Shown here: piece by piece, positions 48,270 to 55,284 of the stretch | Layout of the letters: every line of letters starts with the position of its first letter | How positions within the stretch are numbered: the stretch's first letter is position 1 | Source of the DNA: Streptomyces fungicidicus | Lineage (GTDB): Bacteria; Actinomycetota; Actinomycetes; Streptomycetales; Streptomycetaceae | DNA length: 64,000 nt | Assembly: GCF_003665435.1 (NCBI RefSeq) | Contig: NZ_CP023407.1 | Location: 6,382,501 to 6,446,500 of the forward strand | Direction of reading: 5' to 3' | Program-made: the position numbers and the translations under genes | The notes under the pieces: generated by a model | Database searches by the model: none | The model's input: the letters and a program-made list of their open reading frames with translations, nothing else | Told to the model about the DNA's origin: nothing

Positions 48270-48677
48270 ATGAGTTCTTCGCCCGCCGAACTGGTCCGTG
48301 ACTTCCACCGCACCTTCGGGCTGGACGCCCGGGACACACCGTCCGAGGTCTCCCCGGAACTCGCCGCCCACCGCGGTGAGCTGCTCGCCGAGGAGGCCGG
48401 CGAGGTCGCCGAGGTGTCGGTGACGGGGCCGCTCGACCGGCTCGCGCACGAACTGGCCGACGTCGTCTACGTCGCGTACGGCACGGCGCTGGTCCACGGC
48501 ATCGACCTCGACGCGGTGATCGCCGAGATCCACCGGTCCAACATGACCAAGGTCGGTCCCGACGGGCGGATCAGCCGGCGGGCCGACGGCAAGGTGCTCA
48601 AGGGCGACCACTACGAGGCCCCGGACGTCTCGGCGGTGCTGCGCCGGCAGGGATGGGCGCCGGGCGGGGACGCCTGA
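48270..48677 (+). CDS. MazG-like nucleotide pyrophosphohydrolase
   Basis: The protein (135 aa) is all-alpha with the acidic metal-binding pattern of the MazG/dUTPase-2 fold: ELLAEEAGEVAEVSV (about 38-52) and RLAHELADVVYVAYGTALVH (about 58-77), followed by the common NMTKVGPDGRISRRADGKVLKGD tail shape. It is probably a house-cleaning NTP pyrophosphatase; the substrate is unknown. Confidence 0.82.
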   Translation: MSSSPAELVRDFHRTFGLDARDTPSEVSPELAAHRGELLAEEAGEVAEVSVTGPLDRLAHELADVVYVAYGTALVHGIDLDAVIAEIHRSNMTKVGPDGRISRRADGKVLKGDHYEAPDVSAVLRRQGWAPGGDA

Positions 48678-48754
48678 GCGGACCCACCCACGGCGTGCCG
48701 CGCATCATCGTATTTCCGGGCCTGTGGCACGCATGATCGCTGTACTCTCCGCCC

Positions 48755-49339
48755 ATGACGCCCACCCAGCCGGTCCCCTCCTCCGGGGACGCCGAATGTC
48801 TCACGCTCACCCGGCAGTTGCGGCGCAGAGGAACTCTCGTCCTGTCCGTGTTCGCCCTGCTCTGGGCCTTCGCGGGGGCCTCCGGCACGGGCGCGGCGAC
48901 GGACGCCGTGCCGCTGTCCATCGAGGTGGCGGCCGTCCTGGTCACCGCGGCCGCGGTCTACCTGGGACACCGTGCGGGGGCGGCGCCGTCGCCCCGCTCG
49001 GTGCGCCTGCCGGAGAACTGGGCGCGCGGCGTCGGGATCGTCAACGGCGTCGAGGTGGCGGCCATCGTCGCCGTGATCGCCGCGGCCAACGGCTCCGGCC
49101 GTCCCGAACTCGTCCCGGCCGGCGTCGCGCTCGTCGTGGGGCTGCACTTCTTCCCGCTCGCCCGCCTCTACGACCAGTGGCAGTACCGGTGGACGGCCGC
49201 CCTGCTGACCGCCGTGGCGGTCGTCGGCCTCGTGCTGGCCGGGGCCGGTCTGACGGCCGGGAGCGTGCGGATCGTCGTGGGCCTCGGGTGCGCGGCGGTG
49301 CTCTGGGCCGCCGCCTACCACCTGGCCCTGCGGGGCTGA
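48755..49339 (+). CDS. Hypothetical integral membrane protein
   Basis: The protein (194 aa) has about six hydrophobic helices (for example LVLSVFALLWAFAGASGTGA, VAAIVAVIAAANGS, WTAALLTAVAVVGLVLAGAG). No catalytic motif or named family recognised. It is located directly upstream of miaB, 50 nt before its start, and may share its transcript. Confidence 0.7.
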   Translation: MTPTQPVPSSGDAECLTLTRQLRRRGTLVLSVFALLWAFAGASGTGAATDAVPLSIEVAAVLVTAAAVYLGHRAGAAPSPRSVRLPENWARGVGIVNGVEVAAIVAVIAAANGSGRPELVPAGVALVVGLHFFPLARLYDQWQYRWTAALLTAVAVVGLVLAGAGLTAGSVRIVVGLGCAAVLWAAAYHLALRG

Positions 49340-49389
49340 CGGACCGCCGCGGCCCAGGGGTGTCCGCGGCACCGCCTACTCTTGGGGAC

Positions 49390-50907
49390 ATGAGCAGCAT
49401 CGACCGGAGCCAGTCAGTGGGCGGCACGCGCACCTATGAAGTACGCACCTACGGGTGCCAGATGAACGTCCACGACTCCGAGCGATTGTCCGGGCTGCTG
49501 GAGGACGCGGGCTATGTGCGCGCCCCCGAGGGCTCCGACGGCGACGCGGACGTCGTCGTCTTCAACACCTGCGCCGTGCGGGAGAACGCCGACAACAAGC
49601 TGTACGGCAACCTCGGCCACCTCGCCCCGAAGAAGGCGAGCCGGCCCGGCATGCAGATCGCGGTCGGCGGCTGCCTCGCGCAGAAGGACCGCGACACCAT
49701 CGTGAAGCGGGCGCCCTGGGTGGACGTCGTCTTCGGCACGCACAACATCGGCAAGCTGCCCGTCCTCCTGGAGCGCGCCCGGGTGCAGGAGGAGGCGCAG
49801 GTCGAGATCGCCGAGTCGCTGGAGGCCTTCCCCTCCACGCTGCCGACCCGGCGCGAGAGCGCCTACGCGGCCTGGGTGTCGATCTCCGTCGGCTGCAACA
49901 ACACCTGCACCTTCTGCATCGTCCCGGCGCTGCGCGGCAAGGAGAAGGACCGCCGCACCGGCGACATCCTCGCCGAGATCGAGGCCCTGGTCGCCGAGGG
50001 AGTCTCCGAGATCACCCTGCTCGGCCAGAACGTCAACGCGTACGGCTCCGACATCGGCGACCGGGAGGCGTTCAGCAAGCTGCTGCGGGCCTGCGGGAAG
50101 ATCGACGGCCTGGAGCGCGTCCGCTTCACCTCGCCGCACCCGCGCGACTTCACCGACGACGTCATCGCCGCCATGGCCGAGACGCCGAACGTGATGCCGC
50201 AGCTCCACATGCCCCTGCAGTCCGGCTCGGACCCGGTCCTGAAGGCGATGCGCCGCTCCTACCGGCAGGAGCGCTACCTCGGGATCATCGAGAAGGTGCG
50301 CGCCGCCATCCCGCACGCCGCGATCAGCACCGACATCATCGTGGGCTTCCCCGGCGAGACCGAGGAGGACTTCGAGCAGACCCTGCACGTGGTGCGCGAG
50401 GCCCGCTTCGCACAGGCGTTCACCTTCCAGTACTCCAAGCGTCCCGGCACCCCGGCCGCCGAGATGGACGACCAGATCCCCAAGAAGGTCGTCCAGGAGC
50501 GCTACGAGCGGCTCGTCGAGCTCCAGGAGGCGATCTCCTGGGAGGAGAACAAGAAGCAGGTCGGCCGCACCCTGGAGCTGATGGTCGCCGAGGGCGAAGG
50601 CCGCAAGGACGACGCCACCCACCGCCTCTCCGGCCGCGCCCCCGACAGCCGTCTGGTGCACTTCACCAAGCCGGAGCAGGAGGTGCGTCCCGGGGACGTG
50701 GTCACCGTCGAGATCACCTACGCAGCCCCGCACCACCTCCTCGCGGAGGGCGCCGTGCTGGACGTGCGCCGCACCCGCGCGGGCGACGCCTGGGAGAAGC
50801 GGAACACCGCCCGGGCCGCCGGGCCGAAGGGCGTCATGCTCGGCCTGCCCAAGCTGGGCGTGCCCGAGCCGCTGCCCGCGGTCACCGGAGGCTGCGCCGT
50901 CGACTGA
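49390..50907 (+). CDS. miaB: tRNA-2-methylthio-N6-dimethylallyladenosine synthase MiaB
   Basis: The protein (505 aa) adds the 2-methylthio group to i6A37 of tRNA. UPF0004 cysteines include Cys23 (TYGCQMN), VFNTCAVRE and VGGCLAQKD. The radical-SAM site is Cys169, 173 and 176 (GCNNTCTFC), with LLGQNVNAYG and LQSGSDPVLKAMRR downstream. The C-terminal TRAM domain is at about 395-460. It acts after MiaA, encoded about 1.6 kb downstream. Start ATG 49390 follows ttgggga. Confidence 0.96.
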   Translation: MSSIDRSQSVGGTRTYEVRTYGCQMNVHDSERLSGLLEDAGYVRAPEGSDGDADVVVFNTCAVRENADNKLYGNLGHLAPKKASRPGMQIAVGGCLAQKDRDTIVKRAPWVDVVFGTHNIGKLPVLLERARVQEEAQVEIAESLEAFPSTLPTRRESAYAAWVSISVGCNNTCTFCIVPALRGKEKDRRTGDILAEIEALVAEGVSEITLLGQNVNAYGSDIGDREAFSKLLRACGKIDGLERVRFTSPHPRDFTDDVIAAMAETPNVMPQLHMPLQSGSDPVLKAMRRSYRQERYLGIIEKVRAAIPHAAISTDIIVGFPGETEEDFEQTLHVVREARFAQAFTFQYSKRPGTPAAEMDDQIPKKVVQERYERLVELQEAISWEENKKQVGRTLELMVAEGEGRKDDATHRLSGRAPDSRLVHFTKPEQEVRPGDVVTVEITYAAPHHLLAEGAVLDVRRTRAGDAWEKRNTARAAGPKGVMLGLPKLGVPEPLPAVTGGCAVD

Positions 50908-50963
50908 CCGGGACGCCGGGGGACGGGCCGCCGTCGCGGCCCGTCCCACGTAGGCTGCCGATC

Positions 50964-51680
50964 ATGCTTGTCGCCGCCGCCGTCTGCCCCTGCCCGCCGC
51001 TGCTCGTGCCCGAGGTCGCCGCGGGCGCCGCTCCCGAGCTGGACGCCGCACGCGCCGCCTGCGGTGACGCGCTGGGCGTGCTCGCCGCCGCCCGGCCGGA
51101 CCTGCTCGTGGTCGTCGGACCGGGGGACGACGCAGGGCCAGAGGTCTACCCGGAGGGCACCCCGGGATCCTTCCGGGGCTTCGGCGTCGACCTGGACGTA
51201 CGCCTCGGATCCGACCGCGGCACACCGGCCGGGCGGGAACTCCCCTACGGGCTCGCCGTGGGCGCCTGGCTGCTGGGCCGCGCCGGATGGGCGGACGCCC
51301 CCGTCGAGGGACTGGCGGTGGGGGAGGACCTCGCCGCCGAGCGCTGCGCCGAAGCGGGGGAGGCCCTCGCGGGCCGGGCGGAACGGGTCGCGCTGCTGGT
51401 GATGGGCGACGCCAGCGCGTGCCGCTCGCTCAAGGCGCCGGGCTACCTGGACGAGCGCGCGGCCCCCTTCGACGCGGAACTGGCGCGTGCCCTCGGCGCC
51501 GCCGACACCGGAGCCCTGCGCGCCCTGGACACCGGACTGGCGCGCGAACTGAAGGTGTCCGGCCGGGCGCCCTGGCAGGTGCTCGCCGGCGCGGCTGCCG
51601 GCAACGCGGACCTGAGAGGCGCGCTGCTGCACGAGGACGCCCCGTACGGGGTCGGCTACCTCGTGGCCGGCTGGTCGTAG
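50964..51680 (+). CDS. Class III extradiol dioxygenase (LigB)-like protein
   Basis: The protein (238 aa) resembles the LigB/Memo-like fold family: MLVAAAVCPCPPLLVPEVA at the N-terminus, LVVVGPGDDAG, and ALLVMGDASACRSLKAPGY followed by FDAELARAL. The histidines that bind iron in true extradiol dioxygenases are not obvious at the usual positions (the N-terminal HxP is replaced by CPCPP), so catalysis is in doubt. Position between miaB and miaA is, from memory, conserved in streptomycetes, which hints at a link to tRNA modification. Confidence 0.75.
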   Translation: MLVAAAVCPCPPLLVPEVAAGAAPELDAARAACGDALGVLAAARPDLLVVVGPGDDAGPEVYPEGTPGSFRGFGVDLDVRLGSDRGTPAGRELPYGLAVGAWLLGRAGWADAPVEGLAVGEDLAAERCAEAGEALAGRAERVALLVMGDASACRSLKAPGYLDERAAPFDAELARALGAADTGALRALDTGLARELKVSGRAPWQVLAGAAAGNADLRGALLHEDAPYGVGYLVAGWS

Positions 51681-51703
51681 GCGCGTACCGCCCCGGAAAG
51701 GGC

Positions 51704-51740
51704 GGACGGCCGCGAGCCCTCGTGCGCTCCACGGCCGTCC
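51704..51740. terminator. Hairpin between convergent genes
   Basis: GGACGGCCG (51704-51712) pairs with CGGCCGTCC (51732-51740), between the LigB-like gene and the convergent antitoxin-like gene. No T-tract. Confidence 0.5.
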
Positions 51741-51774
51741 GTCCGTGCTGCCCCGTCGCGTCCCGCCGTACGGC

Positions 51775-52047
51775 TCAGGAGGCGGGCGGAGGCCCGGCCG
51801 GCGGGGTGGTCGTGCCACCCGTCTCCTGACCGGGGTCCTGCTTGTGCGCGAGCCGGTCCACGGCACCCTTGGCCTTGCCCGTACCCGACTGGATCCGGTC
51901 GCTGTACTTGCCCTTGGTCCGCTGGTCGACGGTCCGTGCGGCCTTGTCCAGCCCGTGCTGGATCTTCTCCTCGTGCTGCTGCGCGAGGTGGGAGACCTTG
52001 CCCTTGGCCGGGCCGATCTTGGCCTTCAGATTGTCCAGGAGACCCAT
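51775..52047 (-). CDS. Antitoxin-like protein (MT0933/Rv0909 family)
   Basis: The protein (90 aa) begins MGLLDNLKAKIGPAKGKVS and continues with HGLDKAARTVDQRTKGKYSD and KAKGAVDRLAHKQ, the helical pattern of the MT0933 antitoxin family. A Pro/Thr-rich tail follows. In mycobacteria the partner toxin is an SRPBCC-type protein encoded next to it; no such gene is adjacent here, so this is an orphan and may have another role. It lies 23 nt downstream of the small acidic protein gene on the same strand. Confidence 0.75.
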   Translation of the reverse strand: MGLLDNLKAKIGPAKGKVSHLAQQHEEKIQHGLDKAARTVDQRTKGKYSDRIQSGTGKAKGAVDRLAHKQDPGQETGGTTTPPAGPPPAS

Positions 52048-52070
52048 GATGCACCTTCCCTCGAGGCCGT

Positions 52071-52337
52071 CTACGTGCGGGCGCCCTCACCGGTCTCGCT
52101 GCCGGCGGACTCTGCGGACTGCTGCTTCGGGATCTCGAGGGTGTCCGTGACGGTGACCTCACCGGACTCCTTCCCGGCCGGCCCGGCGCCCTCCGGCGCC
52201 TCGTCCGTGCCCTCCGGCCGCGCCGCCCCGGCCGCCTCCTCGGCGGGCCCGGCCGCCGCCTCACCGGCCCGTGCCTCGGCGGTCCGCGTCTCCTCCGTCG
52301 CCTTCGACCTCCGGAAAAGCCGTGCAAAAACGCCCAT
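52071..52337 (-). CDS. Small acidic low-complexity protein
   Basis: The 88-aa protein has a basic amphipathic start (MGVFARLFRRSK) followed by a Glu/Ala/Gly-rich tail that ends ETGEGART. It looks intrinsically disordered with a membrane- or partner-binding N-terminus. I recall such proteins in Streptomyces sometimes annotated 'gliding motility protein', a label without support. ATG 52337 fits; a longer in-frame start reaches past the miaA start and is rejected. Same strand as the antitoxin-like gene. Confidence 0.6.
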   Translation of the reverse strand: MGVFARLFRRSKATEETRTAEARAGEAAAGPAEEAAGAARPEGTDEAPEGAGPAGKESGEVTVTDTLEIPKQQSAESAGSETGEGART

Positions 52338-52519
52338 ATCAACTCCATACGTTACTCGTGCGGGCGAAATCCCGCGTTGCCCGGTGTGTCCGTTCGTGTG
52401 ACCCGGGCCTCCACCCGCGCAGTCCGACGGCTGGAACCCCGCAACGGGCAACGACCCGGCGACTGCCGCGTCACGTAACCCGTTCGGGGGCGGGCCGGGA
52501 GGTTTGCGAGACTGGATCA

Positions 52520-53458
52520 GTGAGCAGCGCACCCCTCGCCCCCCGCGTCATCGCCGTAGTCGGCCCCACTGCGGCCGGAAAGTCCGATCTGGGCGTGTTT
52601 CTGGCCCAGCGGCTCGGCGGTGAAGTCGTCAACGCCGACTCCATGCAGCTCTACCGGGGGATGGACATCGGCACCGCCAAGCTGACGCCCGCCGAGCGCG
52701 GCGGCGTCCCGCACCACCTTCTGGACGTCTGGGACGTCACCGTCACCGCGTCCGTCGCCGAGTACCAGCGGCTGGCCCGGGAGCGGATCGACGCATTGCT
52801 CGCCGAGGGCCGCTGGCCCGTCCTGGTCGGCGGTTCCGGCCTCTACGTCCGCGGCGCCGTCGACAACCTGGAGTTCCCGGGCACCGACCCGGAGGTCAGG
52901 GCCCGCCTGGAGGAGGAGCTCACGCTGCGCGGTCCGGGGGCGCTGCACGCACGCCTCGCGGTCGCGGACCCCGGGGCGGCACAGGCGATCCTGCCGAGCA
53001 ACGGCCGCCGCATCGTCCGCGCGCTCGAGGTCATCGAGATCACCGGAAGGCCTTTCACGGCAAGTCTCCCCGGCCACGACTCGGTCTACGACACGCTCCA
53101 GATCGGCGTCGACGTGGCCCGCCCCGAGCTGGACGAGCGCATCGCCCGCCGGGTCGACCGGATGTGGGACGCCGGTCTCGTGGAAGAAGTGCGCGCACTG
53201 GAGGCGCAGGGGTTGCGCGAGGGGCGTACGGCGTCGCGCGCGCTCGGCTACCAGCAGGTGCTGGCGGCTCTCGCCGGGGAGCGCACCCTCGAGGAGGCGC
53301 GGTCCGAGACCGTTCGTGCCACCAAGCGCTTCGCGCGCCGTCAGGATTCATGGTTCAGGCGCGATCCCCGGGTGCACTGGTTGAGTGGGGCCGCGGCGGA
53401 CCTGACGGAACTTCCGCAGCTCGCGTTGTCGTTGGTCGAACGACCGGTTACAGCCTGA
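52520..53458 (+). CDS. miaA: tRNA dimethylallyltransferase MiaA
   Basis: The protein (312 aa) prenylates A37 of tRNA. Motifs: P-loop VVGPTAAGKSDLG (about 14-26), NADSMQLYRGMDIGTAKLTP, GGSGLYVRGAVDNL, NGRRIVRALEVIEITG, and KRFARRQDSWFRRD near the C-terminus. GTG 52520 starts the protein 7 residues before the first strand. It provides the substrate for MiaB. Confidence 0.96.
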   Translation: MSSAPLAPRVIAVVGPTAAGKSDLGVFLAQRLGGEVVNADSMQLYRGMDIGTAKLTPAERGGVPHHLLDVWDVTVTASVAEYQRLARERIDALLAEGRWPVLVGGSGLYVRGAVDNLEFPGTDPEVRARLEEELTLRGPGALHARLAVADPGAAQAILPSNGRRIVRALEVIEITGRPFTASLPGHDSVYDTLQIGVDVARPELDERIARRVDRMWDAGLVEEVRALEAQGLREGRTASRALGYQQVLAALAGERTLEEARSETVRATKRFARRQDSWFRRDPRVHWLSGAAADLTELPQLALSLVERPVTA

Positions 53459-53560
53459 TCACGTCATGGCATCGGGACGCCCAGGCCGTCATCCGGCCCT
53501 GTGACGCCGTGCCATCATCGAGCTTCGATCGACCGGAGTGAGTCCTAGTTGGGAGGGCGC

Positions 53561-54070
53561 GTGGCGATGGAGGCCGGCCCTCGCGACACCGGACACGGCA
53601 CCGAACACCTCACCACCGAGCGGGGTGCGGCGGAGCAGGAGAACGACCGTCTCAGCCCGGACGGACCGGACGAGACGCAGGGCGGGGTGACCGACGACGG
53701 TCCCGAGCCGGACGAGATGTTCGCGGGCGGCGACGAGGTCGAGGTCGAACTGCGCCCGCAGCGCCGACTGCGCATCTGGCAGCTCGCGCCCATCGTGGGA
53801 CTGGCCGCGGTCGGCTCCCTGATGTTCGCCTTCCCGCTCGCCTTCGACTTCGGCGACAGCGGCGCCGTGATCGCCATGCTGGGACTGCTGATCTGCTCCT
53901 GCGCGGCCGGCTGGGGCATGATGGCCGCCCGCAGGGTCGGCTCCACCCTCCCCGGCCTGCCGGCCCGGGGCTCCGGACGCAGACCCGACTGGCGGGTGGT
54001 GACCGGCTACGCCGTGATGGTCGCCGCGGTGGTGGCCCTGGCGGTCTGGCGCGTCGCCCGGCTCCGCTGA
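53561..54070 (+). CDS. Hypothetical membrane protein
   Basis: The protein (169 aa) has an acidic disordered N-terminus (about 1-65), then three helices (about 72-90, 98-116, 146-163) with a basic loop between. No family recognised. The start may be GTG 53561 (gggagg 5 nt upstream) or ATG 53567. It lies between miaA and dapF on the same strand. Confidence 0.68.
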   Translation: MAMEAGPRDTGHGTEHLTTERGAAEQENDRLSPDGPDETQGGVTDDGPEPDEMFAGGDEVEVELRPQRRLRIWQLAPIVGLAAVGSLMFAFPLAFDFGDSGAVIAMLGLLICSCAAGWGMMAARRVGSTLPGLPARGSGRRPDWRVVTGYAVMVAAVVALAVWRVARLR

Positions 54071-54116
54071 CGGCTCCGCCCGGCGCCCGGGCGGCGTGTT
54101 CTCGTACGATCGAGGA

Positions 54117-54986
54117 ATGAGCACGCGGATCGCCTTCCTCAAGGGACACGGCACGGAGAACGACTTCGTGATCGTCCCCGACCCCGAGAACGCCATCGAC
54201 CTCCCCCCGGCCGCCGTCGCCGCCCTGTGCGACCGCCGCGCGGGCATCGGCGGCGACGGGCTGCTGCACGTGGTGCGGTCCGCGGCACACCCCGAGGCCC
54301 GGCACATGGCGGCCGACGCCGAGTGGTTCATGGACTACCGCAACGGCGACGGCTCGATCGCGGAGATGTGCGGCAACGGAGTGCGGGTGTTCGCGCGCTA
54401 CCTCCAGCGCGCCGGGCATGTGGCCGAAGGGGACCTCGCCGTCGCCACGCGCGGGGGAGTGAAGACCGTGCACATCGCGAAGGAGGGCGACATCACCGTC
54501 GGCATGGGCGGCGCGCTGCTCCCCGAGGGCGACGTCACGGTGAGCGTCGGAGGGCGCAGCTGGCCCGCCCGGAACGTGAACATGGGCAACCCGCACGCCG
54601 TGGCCTTCGTGGACGACCTCGCCCACGCGGGCGACCTGCTCGGCCCCCCGCCGTTCAGCCCGGCCACCGCCTACCCGGACGGCGTGAACGTGGAGTTCGT
54701 CGTCGACCGCGGGCCGCGGCACGTGGCGCTGCGCGTGCACGAGCGCGGGTCCGGCGAGACCCGCTCCTGCGGCACCGGCGCCTGCGCGGTCGCCGTGGCC
54801 GCCGCCCGCCGCGACGGAATCGACCCGCGCGTCACCGGGACCCCGGCGACGTACACCGTGGACCTGCCCGGCGGCACCCTGGTGATCACCGAACGGCCCG
54901 ACGGCGAGATCGAGATGACCGGACCCGCGGTGATCGTCGCCGAGGGCGAGATCGAGGCGGAATGGCTGGAGAGCGCCCTCCGCTGA
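54117..54986 (+). CDS. dapF: Diaminopimelate epimerase
   Basis: The protein (289 aa) converts LL-DAP to meso-DAP in lysine and peptidoglycan synthesis. The two catalytic cysteines are Cys85 (EMCGNGVRVFARY) and Cys218 (RSCGTGACA), in the two mirror-related halves. The N-terminal motif FLKGHGTENDFV is present. Streptomycetes carry LL-DAP in vegetative walls, so this enzyme chiefly serves lysine synthesis and any meso-DAP need. ATG 54117 has gagga upstream. Confidence 0.96.
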   Translation: MSTRIAFLKGHGTENDFVIVPDPENAIDLPPAAVAALCDRRAGIGGDGLLHVVRSAAHPEARHMAADAEWFMDYRNGDGSIAEMCGNGVRVFARYLQRAGHVAEGDLAVATRGGVKTVHIAKEGDITVGMGGALLPEGDVTVSVGGRSWPARNVNMGNPHAVAFVDDLAHAGDLLGPPPFSPATAYPDGVNVEFVVDRGPRHVALRVHERGSGETRSCGTGACAVAVAAARRDGIDPRVTGTPATYTVDLPGGTLVITERPDGEIEMTGPAVIVAEGEIEAEWLESALR

Positions 54987-55092
54987 CCGGGCGATGGCTC
55001 GGGAACGCAGCCTCCGGCCCGCCCGGGGGTGCCATCCGCAGGCACCGGCAGGGTGTTCGTCTTCAAGAGCACGGCGGACCGCCGGTCCGATG

Positions 55093-55146
55093 GCGTGAAA
55101 CGGACCTCTCGCCGGCCTTCCCTCAATGGGGTGATCCGTTTCACGC
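55093..55146. repeat. Perfect 12-bp inverted repeat upstream of rshA
   Basis: GCGTGAAACGGA (55093-55104) and TCCGTTTCACGC (55135-55146), 12/12 complementary with a 30-nt loop. It lies 107 nt after dapF and 139 nt before rshA. No T-tract. It could be a terminator for dapF or a regulator site. Confidence 0.6.
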
Positions 55147-55284
55147 TCGGCCGGAGGCGGTCCGTCCGGCGTGGTCCGTGTCGGTAGCATCAAGCACCGG
55201 CCCGGACGGGAACGAACGCCGCCTCCCGAGCCCGAGTCCGCCCTGGGGCGCGCCGTCCGCCGGTCCACGCAGCCGGAGGTGCCC

